Made by a program: the position numbers and the translations under genes
DNA from: Bradyrhizobium sp. AUGA SZCCT0158
GTDB lineage: Bacteria > Pseudomonadota > Alphaproteobacteria > Rhizobiales > Xanthobacteraceae
Direction of reading: 5' to 3'
Assembly: GCF_018130065.1 (NCBI RefSeq)
Contig: NZ_JAFCME010000037.1
Coordinates: 1 to 52,163, forward strand
Length of the DNA: 52,163 nt
In this document: one piece after another, positions 17,339 to 26,857 of the stretch
Layout of the letters: each line of letters begins with the position of its first letter
Numbering within the stretch: the first letter of the stretch is position 1
The notes under the pieces: generated by a model
Databases searched by the model: none
Told to the model about the DNA's origin: nothing
Seen by the model: only the letters and a program-made list of their open reading frames with translations

Positions 17339-18105
17339 CAGGACTTGTTCTTGCGTTCGCGCAACTCGCCGAACACGTCGGCGGCGTTGGCGCCCTTCAT
17401 GTGCAGCTTGGCGGCGACCGACGGCTCGTCGGCGCGCAGGAACACGTTGGCCTTCTTTTCCTCGCCAAGCAGCGTCGGAATCGTCGGCTTGTTCTCCGCG
17501 CGCAACTTCGACACTTCCGCGGCACGCGCGACCAATGCGGAATTGTCGGGCTCGACCGTGAGCGCGAATTTGACGTTGGAGGCGGTATATTCGTGGCCGC
17601 AATAGAGTTTGAAATCATCCGGCAGCGCGCGCAGCTTCAACAGTGAATCCCACATCATGGGATAGTCGCCTTCGAACACCCGGCCGCATCCGATCGAGAA
17701 CAACGTGTCGGCGGCGAACAGCGCTTTTTCGCTGTCGAACACATAGGAGATGTGGTCGAGCGTGTGGCCGGGCGTTTCCAGCACGCGCACCAGGAGGCTG
17801 CCGACCTTGATGACGTCGCCGTGGGCGGCGCGCAGATCGACATTGGCGATCGCTGCGGATTTGTCGTGCGGGGCGACGACGCGGCAATTGTACTTCTGCT
17901 TCAGCTCACTGACGCCGCCGACATGGTCGTGGTGGTGATGGGTGATCAGAATATCCGTCAGCGTCCAGCCCTCGCGTTCCAGCGCCTTGAGGATGGGGCC
18001 TGCTTCCGGCGCGTCGATCGAGGCGGTCGCTTTGGTCGCGGGATCGTGGATCAGATAGCCGAAATTGTCGTTGAGGCAGGTAAAGGTGCGAATTTCCGAA
18101 GCCAT
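17338..18105 (-). CDS. gloB: Hydroxyacylglutathione hydrolase (glyoxalase II)
   Basis: The 255-residue metallo-beta-lactamase-fold protein has the dinuclear metal motif THHHHDHVGG at residues 55-64, followed by the ligands in ETPGHTLDH and the C-terminal CGHEYT. Length, and the C-terminal substrate-binding part after residue 170, fit glyoxalase II, which hydrolyses S-lactoylglutathione to lactate and glutathione. GGAGA at good spacing before the ATG fixes the start. It heads a two-gene unit with the cupin and is divergent from a methyltransferase gene. Confidence 0.93.
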   Translation of the reverse strand: MASEIRTFTCLNDNFGYLIHDPATKATASIDAPEAGPILKALEREGWTLTDILITHHHHDHVGGVSELKQKYNCRVVAPHDKSAAIANVDLRAAHGDVIKVGSLLVRVLETPGHTLDHISYVFDSEKALFAADTLFSIGCGRVFEGDYPMMWDSLLKLRALPDDFKLYCGHEYTASNVKFALTVEPDNSALVARAAEVSKLRAENKPTIPTLLGEEKKANVFLRADEPSVAAKLHMKGANAADVFGELRERKNKS

Positions 18106-18314
18106 GGTATCTCCACGAACAGTATGAGTGATTTCTTGCTTGAGCATGATCTCTTCGGAAAACCGGGGCCCGTCCCGCCATCGAAGCGCGGGGCGCGCCT
18201 TTCCCGATCAAGCTCTAACACGCCACATATGGGCAGGAAATATGGCGTTAACGCTCCTGCGGCAATGCAAATTTCCGCACCCCGCGGGGAACAGCGGCGT
18301 GATAGATTGAACCC

Positions 18315-19058
18315 ATGACCATCGACGTCATCGACCTCCGCGATTTCTATTCGCGCCGCCTCGGCATCGTGGCCCGGCAGCTGATCAATCGCGGCATCCG
18401 GGCGCGATGGCCTGATGCGGATGGGCTGCGCGTGCTCGGGCTGGGTTATCCCACGCCCTATCTCGGCCTGTTTCGCGAAGATTCCGAACGCTGCATCGCG
18501 TTCATGCCGGCGGCGCAGGGCGTGCTGAAATGGCCGACGGCGCGGCCGGCGCTGGCGACCCTGATCGATGAATTCTCGATGCCGTTGCCGGACGCCGCCG
18601 TCGATCGCATCCTGCTGGTGCATGCGCTGGAAATGTCCGACGATCCGGAACGTTTGCTGCGCGAAGTGTGGCGTGTGCTGGCGCCGTCGGGGCGTTTGAT
18701 TGCGGTGATTCCCAATCGCCGCGGCGTGTGGACCCGCACCGACAACACGCCGTTCGGCCATGGCCGGCCCTATTCGCGCGCGCAGATCACGCAATTGCTG
18801 CGGCAGACCTGGTTCACGCCGACGGCGTGGGGCGAGGCGCTGTTCCTGCCGCCGGTCGGCAAAGGCTGGTTCCTGCGTTCGGCGATGGCGTGGGAGCGCG
18901 TCGGCGCGGCGCTGTCGCTGCCGTTCGCCGGCGTGCACATCGTGGAGGCGACCAAGCAGGTCTACCGTGCGATTCCCGCGCACCGCGAACGCACGCGGCT
19001 GATTCCGTCGCTGCAGCCGGTGCTGGTGCCATCCTCGACAACAGCAACGCGGGCGTGA
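18315..19058 (+). CDS. Class I SAM-dependent methyltransferase
   Basis: A 247-residue protein with a methyltransferase-11 like core: LRVLGLGYPTPYLGLF occupies the SAM-binding loop position, PLPDAAVDRILLVHALEM is the acidic strand, and LREVWRVLAPSGRLIAVIPN is the post-motif helix and strand. The usual GxGxG is altered to GLGYPTP. The substrate is unknown. It is divergent from gloB with 209 bases between, a common arrangement in related genomes as I remember it. It converges on the DUF4167 gene. Confidence 0.8.
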   Translation: MTIDVIDLRDFYSRRLGIVARQLINRGIRARWPDADGLRVLGLGYPTPYLGLFREDSERCIAFMPAAQGVLKWPTARPALATLIDEFSMPLPDAAVDRILLVHALEMSDDPERLLREVWRVLAPSGRLIAVIPNRRGVWTRTDNTPFGHGRPYSRAQITQLLRQTWFTPTAWGEALFLPPVGKGWFLRSAMAWERVGAALSLPFAGVHIVEATKQVYRAIPAHRERTRLIPSLQPVLVPSSTTATRA

Positions 19059-19059
19059 A

Positions 19060-19094
19060 AAAGGGCAGGCACGCTTGCGCGATGCCCACCCTTT
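19060..19094. terminator. Hairpin between convergent genes
   Basis: AAAGGGCAGGCA (19060-19071) pairs with TGCCCACCCTTT (19083-19094) with two mismatches around an 11-base loop. It lies just after the methyltransferase stop and before the end of the convergent DUF4167 gene; A/T-rich ends on both sides would suit termination in either direction. Confidence 0.5.
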
Positions 19095-19121
19095 GAAAAC
19101 AGCAGATTGCGCTGACGCTAA

Positions 19122-19883
19122 CTACTCATTCCCCGGATTGAAATCTTCGCTCGGGACCGGCGCGGCGGCTGCGCTGTCGGGACGCGGGCCGTGCGGCCGG
19201 CGGCGCCGGCGCGGGAAGCGTTCACCGCCACCATTGCCTTCGAAGGCGCCGGGCGCGGCGTTCACCTGCGGCTGCGGCCCGGTGATGAAAGATGGCAGAC
19301 GGTCGACGCCGCCGGTATCGGCAATCACCGGCTGCGGCTGGGGCTGCGGCTGATATTGCGGCTGCGGACGATGTTCGCGTTGCTCGCGATGATGCTCACG
19401 CGGCTGCTGGTCGCGGTCGCGCTGGAAGGGTTGCCCCTCACGCGGCTGGAAATCGCGCTGCTGATTGTTCTCGCGCGGCACGAACGGCTGTTGCTGCTGC
19501 GGCACGAAGCCCGGCTCCTGGCCGAAATGGTTGAAGTTCTCGCCCTCGTCCTCGTGCTCCTCGGGCGGCATTTCGTTTTCGGTGCGCGGCTGCGGCTGGT
19601 TCTGCCGGAATTGCTCCTGGGCGGCCGCGATCAGGCGGAAATAATGCTCGGCGTGCTGGTAGTAATTCTCGGCCGCAACCGGGTCGCCGGATGAGCGCGC
19701 ATCACGCGCCAGCTGGACGTATTTCTCCGCAACGTGGGAGGCGGTGCCGCGAATCTTGATGTCGGGTCCGTTCGATTCGAACACCCGGGTCATCGGGTTT
19801 TGACCGCGCCGGTTATTATTATTGTTGTTATTATTGTTGTTATTCCGGTTACGCATCCGCTTGTTGTTCTGACCGTTTCTCAT
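19122..19883 (-). CDS. DUF4167 protein with poly-Asn tract
   Basis: The 253-residue protein starts with an RNA-binding-like, Arg/Asn-rich segment that includes 11 consecutive Asn (residues 14-24). The DUF4167 core follows at about 30-95 (TRVFESNGPDIKIRGTASHV, AEKYVQLARDARSSGD). The rest is Gln/Pro/Arg-rich low complexity. Family members are widespread in Rhizobiales next to prmC and prfA; the function is unknown, but basic composition and neighbours suggest contact with RNA or the translation machinery. The Asn codons alternate AAT and AAC in a trinucleotide repeat, so the tract could vary in length. Confidence 0.9.
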   Translation of the reverse strand: MRNGQNNKRMRNRNNNNNNNNNNNRRGQNPMTRVFESNGPDIKIRGTASHVAEKYVQLARDARSSGDPVAAENYYQHAEHYFRLIAAAQEQFRQNQPQPRTENEMPPEEHEDEGENFNHFGQEPGFVPQQQQPFVPRENNQQRDFQPREGQPFQRDRDQQPREHHREQREHRPQPQYQPQPQPQPVIADTGGVDRLPSFITGPQPQVNAAPGAFEGNGGGERFPRRRRRPHGPRPDSAAAAPVPSEDFNPGNE

Positions 19884-20413
19884 GTCTTGCCTTTATTCCA
19901 GCCCTGAAGTTGCCGTTGCCGTCGTAGCCTCACCGGACCGGGCGCACGACTGTGCGCACCGATTCACGGTGTCGTTCAAATTCATGACGTCGATTTCGCC
20001 AACCCTCGCGTTCAACAAGGACGCGTTCCCCAACCGCCGGCGTTCACAGCCAGCCGGACCAAATTACTTAGCCTGCCAAAACCAGCCCAACAGAAACACG
20101 CCCGACCGAAACAAGCTCAACAGCCGCTGGAGCACAGGCTCTACGTAACTGTTTTGCGTGACTGTTTCTTGCGTAGGTCTTCAAGCGCAATATCAGGCTT
20201 TCGTTCGCTTTGCGGTCGAGAGCAGCACAGCTCAGGCTATTGCGCTCGATTGGACCTGCGTTTTGGAACCTTTCACTCGGCGGGCTCTCGTTTCGAGAAT
20301 TCAGGCCCCCACCCGTTATTACGGGGGGCGGCAACCCTGGACCGATGTTGTGAGCGGAACGTAGTCGCTCCCGGGCAATATTCCAAGAGGTTTTTTTGTG
20401 TTCCAATAGGGCC
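19884..20413. other. Intergenic region between DUF4167 and prmC
   Basis: These 530 bases hold no gene I can support. A GTG-started frame at 20158-20364 (68 codons) has no recognisable motif. A C-rich/G-rich pair (CCCCC near 20307, GGGGGG near 20323) could form a short hairpin, and a T run lies at 20391-20397. The promoter of DUF4167 should lie in the left part. Confidence 0.4.
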
Positions 20414-21298
20414 TTATCGGGGCATTTTGCCGCCCGCGACCGCCCGCGGAATGCCCGCCAGATCGGCTTTGGGGACGCCTGCCGGGATTAGCCCCGCCGC
20501 CGCCATCAAGGCCTGGATTTGCCCGCTTTGGCCCTCTCCGGCCTCCACAACCAGGGCCGCGCCCGGCGCCAGAAGGGATGCGGCCTGCGGGATCAGCGCG
20601 CGGTAGGCATCCAGCCCGTCGGCGCCGCCATCGAGCGCCGCCGGCGGGTCGTATTCCCGGACATCGATGGCGAGACCGGCGATATCCACTGAGCGGATAT
20701 AGGGCGGGTTCGACACGATCAGATCGAACGCCCCGGTCAATCCGGACGCGTAATCGCAGGCGATGAACGTCGTCCGATCAGAGAGCCCTGCCGACGCGGC
20801 ATTCGCATCGGCGGTCTGCAGGGCGGCTGACGAAATGTCGGTGCCGAACCCGTGCGCGTTCGTCAGCTCCGACAACAACGCCAGCAAGATCGCCCCGGAG
20901 CCGGTGCCGAGGTCGGCGATACGCAATTTGCGGCTGAGCGCGCCGCCGGCACGCAATAATTCCAGCGCCAGCTCGACCACCGTCTCGGTGTCGGGCCGCG
21001 GCACCAGTGTCGCGGCCGAGAGCTTTAGCGGCAGCCCCCAGAATTCCTTGTGGCCGACAATGCGCGCGACCGGCTCGCCGAGCAGGCGGCGATGCGCGAA
21101 ATCTTCCAGCCGCGTTGCTTCGTCCGCCGTGAGCTGCTGCTGCGCGGCCGTGATCAGGCCGGTGAGATCAAGGCCAAGCACTGCGCCGACGAGCAGGCGC
21201 GCATCGATTTCGCCGGATTCGATCGCATTGGATTTGAAGCGCGCAGTGAGCGTGCGCCGCGCGGTCTCGACGGTTTGTCCGGCGAAGGAATCCGTCAT
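20414..21298 (-). CDS. prmC: Release factor glutamine N5-methyltransferase
   Basis: The 294-residue protein has an N-terminal helical substrate domain (1-95) and a SAM-binding domain with DLGTGSGAILLALL at 129-142. The catalytic NPPY is at 197-200, the diagnostic motif for transfer to an amide nitrogen. PrmC methylates the glutamine of the GGQ motif in release factors RF1 and RF2. Its likely substrate gene, prfA, lies just upstream on the same strand, separated by 217 bases that contain an inverted repeat. The ATG at 21298 is the first that leaves a normal N terminus (MTDSFAGQTV). Confidence 0.93.
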   Translation of the reverse strand: MTDSFAGQTVETARRTLTARFKSNAIESGEIDARLLVGAVLGLDLTGLITAAQQQLTADEATRLEDFAHRRLLGEPVARIVGHKEFWGLPLKLSAATLVPRPDTETVVELALELLRAGGALSRKLRIADLGTGSGAILLALLSELTNAHGFGTDISSAALQTADANAASAGLSDRTTFIACDYASGLTGAFDLIVSNPPYIRSVDIAGLAIDVREYDPPAALDGGADGLDAYRALIPQAASLLAPGAALVVEAGEGQSGQIQALMAAAGLIPAGVPKADLAGIPRAVAGGKMPR

Positions 21299-21327
21299 GC
21301 GGTATCCTCGCGCAAAACCATCCACAC

Positions 21328-21472
21328 GTCGTCCCTGCGAACGCAGGGACCCCCAGCGTGAGCGCAATTGCGCTCATCGCGCCGCGGCCTCTCGGTAAGG
21401 GTGGTAGGAGTTGATATCTCGCGCAACAACCAAGGCCGGTGGTTATGGCTCCCTGCGTTCGCAGGGACGACA
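21328..21472. repeat. Inverted repeat between prmC and prfA
   Basis: GTCGTCCCTGCGAACGCAGG at 21328 is mirrored by CCCTGCGTTCGCAGGGACGA ending at 21471-21472; each arm is itself nearly palindromic. It separates two genes that are otherwise a functional pair on the same strand. Confidence 0.7.
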
Positions 21473-21515
21473 GCGAGATTGTAGGAGCGATTCAGCAAGA
21501 GCCGGAGCAGGGCAC

Positions 21516-22595
21516 TCACGCCGCGGCGCCCTGGGCGGCGAGTTGGGCGGCCTGATGCTCGGTCGTCAGTGCGTCGATCAGTTCGCCCAGCGCTTCGCCC
21601 GCGATCACCTGCGGCAATTTATAGAGCGTCAGGTTGATGCGGTGATCGGTGACACGGCCTTGCGGGAAATTATAGGTGCGGATGCGCTCGGAGCGGTCGC
21701 CGGAGCCGACTTTCTCGCGGCGGTCGGCCGAGCGCGCCGCATTGATGCGCTGCTGTTCGGCGTCATAGATCCGCGAGCGCAGGATGTTCATCGCCGAAGC
21801 GCGGTTCTTGTGCTGCGAGCGGCTGTCCTGCATCATGACGACGATGCCGGTCGGGATGTGGGTGATGCGGATCGCGGATTCGGTCTTGTTGACGTGCTGG
21901 CCGCCGGCGCCCTGTGCGCGCATGGTCTCGATCCGCAAATCCTCGTTCTTGATGGCGACATCGACATCCTCGACCTCGGGCAAGACAGCAACGGTTGCCG
22001 CCGAGGTGTGGATGCGGCCCTGCGTTTCGGTGTCGGGCACGCGCTGCACGCGGTGCGCGCCGGATTCGAATTTCAGTTTGGCGAACGCGCCGCGGCCCTG
22101 CACTTCGGCGATGATTTCCTTGTAGCCGCCCATGGTGCCCTCGCTGGCGGAGATCACCTCGACCTTCCAGCCCTGCAGCGCGGCAAAACGCTCATACATC
22201 CGGAACAGGTCGCCGGCGAACAGCGAGGCCTCGTCGCCGCCGGTGCCGGCGCGGATTTCCAGCATCACGTTGCGGTCGTCCATCGCGTCCTTCGGCAACA
22301 GCGCGACGCGGATCTTCTGCTCGAGCTCGCCAACGCGCGTCTGCAGCGTTTCGAGCTCGGCTTCCGCCATGCCGCGCATGTCAGGATCGGCGGCGGAATC
22401 CGCCAGCAACGTCTCGGTGTCCGTTATCTCGGCGCGCGCCGTGCGATAGGCCTTGACGGCATCGATCAGCGGATTGAGCTCGGCGAGCTCGCGCGTGATC
22501 TGGACGTATTTCTCCGAGCTCAATTGGCCGAGCAGCTCCGCCTCGAGCGAAGCGTGATGGGCGAGCAGGATATCGAGTTTGGCTTCGGGTAACAT
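21516..22595 (-). CDS. prfA: Peptide chain release factor 1
   Basis: The 359-residue protein is a full-length class I release factor. The GGQ peptidyl-hydrolysis motif is at 231-233 (GAGGQHVNKTES) and the codon-recognition tripeptide position reads PDT at 187-189 (RVPDTETQGRIHTS), the PxT form of RF1. It recognises UAA and UAG on the ribosome and releases the peptide; Q233 is the target of PrmC. It follows ptsP with 54 bases between. The ATG at 22595 gives the usual N terminus. Confidence 0.96.
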   Translation of the reverse strand: MLPEAKLDILLAHHASLEAELLGQLSSEKYVQITRELAELNPLIDAVKAYRTARAEITDTETLLADSAADPDMRGMAEAELETLQTRVGELEQKIRVALLPKDAMDDRNVMLEIRAGTGGDEASLFAGDLFRMYERFAALQGWKVEVISASEGTMGGYKEIIAEVQGRGAFAKLKFESGAHRVQRVPDTETQGRIHTSAATVAVLPEVEDVDVAIKNEDLRIETMRAQGAGGQHVNKTESAIRITHIPTGIVVMMQDSRSQHKNRASAMNILRSRIYDAEQQRINAARSADRREKVGSGDRSERIRTYNFPQGRVTDHRINLTLYKLPQVIAGEALGELIDALTTEHQAAQLAAQGAAA

Positions 22596-22649
22596 GTCGG
22601 AGTTCTCAATGGCGCAAAGGGAAGGGGGCGTTGTCGGGGCAGAGCCTCG

Positions 22650-24917
22650 CTACAACGACAACCCTTCGGCTTCCGCGAATTCCGTCAGTTTCTGCCGGAT
22701 CGAGACGCTGCCGGCCGGCGCTTCGAGCAGCGGCATCATGACGGCCTCGGCCTTCCTGGCATCGAGATCGAGGATCAGCGCTTTCACCGGGCCATGCGCG
22801 GTCGCCGACAGCGACAGCGAGCGGTAACCAAGCGCGATCAGCGCCAGCGCGCCGAGCGGTTTTGACGCCATCTCGCCGCACAGCGAGGCGCTTTTCTTTG
22901 CCGCATCGGCCTTGCGCACGATGTCGCGCAAGGCCCGCAAGATCGGCGCCGACATGGTGTCGAACCGTTCGGAGACCTTGGCATTGCCGCGGTCGACCGC
23001 GAACATGAACTGGAACAGGTCGTTCGATCCGATCGAGATGAAATCGACCTTCTTCAGGAGTTCGTCCATCTGGTAAAGCAGCGCCGGCACTTCGACCATG
23101 GTGCCGACGTCGATGCGTTCGGGCAGCGCGTGGCCGTGCTGACGCAGATAGGTCAGCTCGCGCTCGACGATGGCCTTGGCCTGATCGAACTCCGCGACTT
23201 CCGAAATCATCGGGAACATGATCTTCAGCGCGCGGCCGCCGCCGGCGCGCAATAGCGCGCGAATCTGGCCGCGCAACAGGCCGGGACGGTCGAGCCCGAG
23301 CCGGATCGCGCGCCAGCCGAGCGCGGGATTTTCCTCGATCACGGTTTCCATATAGGGCAGCGCCTTGTCGCCGCCGATGTCGAGCGTGCGGAACGTGACC
23401 GGTTTCGATCCCGCCGCGTCCAGCACGGTGCGATACAGCGCGAGCTGGTCAGAGGTGCGCGGCAGGCTTTGGCCGACCATGAACTGCAGCTCGGTGCGGA
23501 AGAGGCCGATGCCGGCGCTGCCGGTGTCGTCGATATGCGGCAGGTCGATGACGAGGCCGGCATTGATCATCAGCTCGATCTTCTGGCCGTCCCTGGTCAC
23601 GCAGGGCTTGTCGCGCAGCGCCGAATATTGCGCCTGCCGACGCGCGCGGAATCTTACCCGCTCGGCATAGGCCGATTCGATCTCGGCCGAAGGGCGCACA
23701 TAGATCGAGCCCGAGGTGCCATCGACGATGATGGCGTCGCCGGGATCGGCGAGCCCCGGCGCGTTGGGGATTTCGCCGACCGCGGGAATGCCGAGCGCGC
23801 GCGCCACGATCGAGACGTGCGAATTGGCGGTGCCTTCCTCCAGCACCAGGCCGCGCAGGCGCTTGCGGTCATAGTCGAGCAGGGCGGCCGGGCCCATCGC
23901 GCGCGCGATCAGGATCGCATTGTCGGGCAGCTGTTCGCGTGACGGCGCGTGGTCCTGGCCGACCAATTGCCGCATCAGGCGGTGGCCGAGGTCTTCGAGG
24001 TCGTGCAGGCGGTCGCGCAAATAGGGATCGGTCGAGCGCAGCATGCGCGCGCGGGTGTCGGACTGCACGCGCTCGACGGCGGCTTCCGCGGTGAGGCCGG
24101 TGGCGACCGCCTCGTGCAGTTTGTGCGACCAGCCATGGTCGTTGGCGAACATGCGGTAGGCTTCCAGCACCTCGCGGTGCTCGCCGCCCTCGGCGACGTC
24201 GCCGCGCTCCAGCATGCGGTCGAGATCGGCGCGCAGCTTGGTCAGCGCCGCGTCCAGCTTCTTGATTTCCTTCGGCAGGTCTTCGGCAATGTAATTGGTG
24301 ATGACGACGCGCGGCTCGTGCAGCACGACGTGGCCGAGCGCGATGCCGTCGGACAGGATCGCGCCGGCCTTGTGCATGGAATGCCGCGCGGCGGGTTCCG
24401 CGCCGGGCTGCGCCAGCGCCGCCAGCTCGCCGGAGGCGATCATCTCGGCGAGCACCATCGCGGTGGTCTGCAGCGCCTCGACCTCTTCCTCGACGTAAGT
24501 GCGCTTGGCGCGATTCTGCACGACCAGCACGCCGAGCGTGTTGCCGGCGCGCAGGATCGGCACGCCGAGGAACGAATGATAGATTTCTTCGCCGGTTTCC
24601 GGGCGGAACGAGAACGCCGGGTGGGTTTGCGCGTCGGAGAGGTTGAGCGGGGTGGCCTCGCTGGCGACCAGGCCGACCAGGCCCTCATGCGCGCTCAGAA
24701 CCGTTCTATGGACGGCGTCGCGGTTCAGACCCTCGGTGGCGTAGAGCTCGAGCGTGTTATCGACACGCAGCACGTAGGTCGAGCACACCTCGGCCACCAT
24801 GTTGGCCGCGATCAGGACCACAATCTTGTCCAGCCGCTCCTGAGCGGAGACCTGCTCCGCCATGGTTTCGCGGAGCCGTCTCAACAAGACGCGGGGGCCT
24901 CCCGACGTGCTCCGCAT
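22650..24917 (-). CDS. ptsP: Phosphoenolpyruvate-protein phosphotransferase of the nitrogen PTS (EI-Ntr)
   Basis: The 755-residue protein has an N-terminal GAF domain (about 25-165), an EI N-terminal domain, the phosphohistidine domain with H367 in TANSHVSIVARALGIP, and a PEP-binding TIM barrel ending in SLCGEMASKPLGALAL with the conserved Cys. The GAF domain marks it as EI-Ntr, which passes phosphate from PEP to NPr and EIIA-Ntr and responds to nitrogen status through the GAF domain. The ATG at 24917 (MRSTSGGPRVLLRRLRE) matches the common start; the frame continues further upstream but without family features. It sits between lysC and prfA, all on the minus strand. Confidence 0.94.
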   Translation of the reverse strand: MRSTSGGPRVLLRRLRETMAEQVSAQERLDKIVVLIAANMVAEVCSTYVLRVDNTLELYATEGLNRDAVHRTVLSAHEGLVGLVASEATPLNLSDAQTHPAFSFRPETGEEIYHSFLGVPILRAGNTLGVLVVQNRAKRTYVEEEVEALQTTAMVLAEMIASGELAALAQPGAEPAARHSMHKAGAILSDGIALGHVVLHEPRVVITNYIAEDLPKEIKKLDAALTKLRADLDRMLERGDVAEGGEHREVLEAYRMFANDHGWSHKLHEAVATGLTAEAAVERVQSDTRARMLRSTDPYLRDRLHDLEDLGHRLMRQLVGQDHAPSREQLPDNAILIARAMGPAALLDYDRKRLRGLVLEEGTANSHVSIVARALGIPAVGEIPNAPGLADPGDAIIVDGTSGSIYVRPSAEIESAYAERVRFRARRQAQYSALRDKPCVTRDGQKIELMINAGLVIDLPHIDDTGSAGIGLFRTELQFMVGQSLPRTSDQLALYRTVLDAAGSKPVTFRTLDIGGDKALPYMETVIEENPALGWRAIRLGLDRPGLLRGQIRALLRAGGGRALKIMFPMISEVAEFDQAKAIVERELTYLRQHGHALPERIDVGTMVEVPALLYQMDELLKKVDFISIGSNDLFQFMFAVDRGNAKVSERFDTMSAPILRALRDIVRKADAAKKSASLCGEMASKPLGALALIALGYRSLSLSATAHGPVKALILDLDARKAEAVMMPLLEAPAGSVSIRQKLTEFAEAEGLSL

Positions 24918-25415
24918 CTGCCAAAATCCTCCCCCGCGAGGCCAGCGTGCCGGGTGGCCGGGCACTGGCGTGAAACTCAACAATAGCAACAATTTTATTC
25001 ATTCGGCGCCGCCGCAAGCCGCCACCAAAACCATCGTTCCCGGCCGAATCGGGATCGCCAAACTGTGGCACAGTTTGCGGCAGCGCACCTGTCAGGCCGT
25101 ATAGCCAATCGAGGCTTGCTTTGCCAAGCAAAACGCCTGCCAGTAGCAATAACGTCTGTGTCAGGCCAATGCTGCGGTAGCTAAGAGAAAATCTAACTCC
25201 GCACGGTGGCTGCTTGAGCGGGACCGTTCCGATCACGATTCGCGCTCTATCCCCGCGTCATTCCGGGGCGTGCCCTCTTGGCGCGAGCCCGGAAGCCATT
25301 GGGCTGCGGACCTCGTGGTGAGATGGATTCCGGGCTCGTGCTACGCACGCCTTCAGGTGCGCAATTGCGCACCGGGGAATGACGAGGGAGGGTCATCCGC
25401 CGCCGTAACGTCGCC
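24918..25415. other. ptsP-lysC intergenic region with inverted repeat
   Basis: These 498 bases contain no gene I can support. An imperfect inverted repeat spans about 25256-25387: GCGTCATTCCGGGGCGTG on the left and CACCGGGGAATGACGAG on the right, with inner arms GAGCCCGGAA and TTCCGGGCTC. An A/T-rich stretch at about 24970-25010 may hold the ptsP promoter. Confidence 0.5.
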
Positions 25416-26669
25416 CTACGCCTGGTCGAGCCCATAGAGCGTGTGCAGCGTGCGCACCGCAAGCTCGGTATAGGCGGCGTCGATCAGCACCGAGAACTTG
25501 ATCTCGGAGGTGGTGATGGCGCGGATATTGATGTTTCGCGCGGCAAGTGCGGTGAACGCCTGGGCGGCGACGCCGGCATGGCTGCGCATGCCGCTGCCGA
25601 TCACCGATACCTTGGCGACGTCGGTGGCACTGTCCAGCCGCTTGTAGCCGATCTTGTCCTTGGCCGCGGTGATGGTGTCCCTGGCGCGGGTATAGTCGGA
25701 GGCCGGCACCGTGAAGGTCAGGTCGGTGGTCTTGCCGTCCTCGGAGACGTTCTGCACGATCATGTCGACATTGATGTTGGCGTCCGCGAGCGGTCCGAAG
25801 ATCGCGGCGGCAACGCCCGGCTTGTCCTCGATCTGGCGCACGGAAATCTGGGCTTCGTCCTTGGAGAAGGCGATGCCGGTGACGACGTGGTTTTCCATGA
25901 TTTCCTCCTCGCTGCAGATCAGCGTGCCCGGCGGCGTGGCGTGCGGGTCGATATCCTCGGGCTTGTCGAAGCTGGAACGGACGAAAACCGGCATACTATG
26001 CACCATGCCGAGTTCCACCGAGCGCACCTGCAGGACCTTGGCGCCCTGGGAGGCCAGTTCCAGCATGTCCTCGAAGGCGATCTTGTCGAGCCGCCGCGCC
26101 TTGGGAACCACGCGCGGGTCGGTGGTATAGACGCCGTCGACGTCGGTGTAGATGTCGCAGCGATCGGCATGGATGGCGGCCGCGATCGCCACCGCCGAAG
26201 TGTCCGAACCGCCGCGCCCCAGCGTGGTGATTCGGCCCGTCTGCGGATTGATGCCCTGGAAGCCGGCGATGACGGCGACTTCCTTGCGGTCCTTGAAACG
26301 GTTGATGATCTCGGTGCCGTCGATGTCGAGGATCCGCGCCGAGGCGTGCGCGTCCGAGGTCCGGATCGGGATTTGCCAGCCCTGCCAGGAGCGGGCCTGA
26401 ATGCCGATCGCCTGCAGCGCGATCGCCAGCAATCCGGACGTGACCTGTTCGCCGGAGGCGACCACCGCGTCATATTCGCGGGCGTCGTGCATCGGCGAGG
26501 CGTCGCGGCACCAGTCCACCAGCTCGTTGGTCTTGCCGGACATCGCCGACACCACCACGGCGACGTCGTGTCCGGCATCGACTTCGCGCTTGACGTGACG
26601 CGCGACGTTGCGGATTCGGTCGATATTGGCGACGGATGTACCGCCGAATTTCATCACGAGGCGGCCCAT
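25416..26669 (-). CDS. lysC: Aspartate kinase
   Basis: The 417-residue monofunctional aspartokinase has the N-terminal kinase domain with KFGGTSV at 7-13, FQGINPQTGRITTLGRGGSD and DVDGVYTTDPR, and two C-terminal ACT domains (about 265-415) with VSVIGSGMRSHAGV. It phosphorylates aspartate, the first committed step to lysine, threonine, methionine and diaminopimelate; the ACT domains give feedback control. The ATG at 26669 (MGRLVMKFGGTS) is the family start. It is divergent from the PH-domain gene. Confidence 0.95.
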   Translation of the reverse strand: MGRLVMKFGGTSVANIDRIRNVARHVKREVDAGHDVAVVVSAMSGKTNELVDWCRDASPMHDAREYDAVVASGEQVTSGLLAIALQAIGIQARSWQGWQIPIRTSDAHASARILDIDGTEIINRFKDRKEVAVIAGFQGINPQTGRITTLGRGGSDTSAVAIAAAIHADRCDIYTDVDGVYTTDPRVVPKARRLDKIAFEDMLELASQGAKVLQVRSVELGMVHSMPVFVRSSFDKPEDIDPHATPPGTLICSEEEIMENHVVTGIAFSKDEAQISVRQIEDKPGVAAAIFGPLADANINVDMIVQNVSEDGKTTDLTFTVPASDYTRARDTITAAKDKIGYKRLDSATDVAKVSVIGSGMRSHAGVAAQAFTALAARNINIRAITTSEIKFSVLIDAAYTELAVRTLHTLYGLDQA

Positions 26670-26857
26670 GACGACGCGTGCATTCCCTGTGAGGATAAGT
26701 ATGGTGGCCCGCACGAAAATGGAGCGTCCGGGCCGAAAGCGGCGTATACATAGCGGCGCGTCCCGGGGCAAGCATCCGGGTGCATTTTCGGTCTAAAATG
26801 GCGCAAAATGCTGTGGTAGCGGGTTAATTCAGGTCAGGCGCAATTTAGGTCAGGTGG

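Noticed and set aside
20158..20364. A 68-codon frame between DUF4167 and prmC.
   Set aside because: GTG start without a ribosome binding site and no recognisable protein feature.
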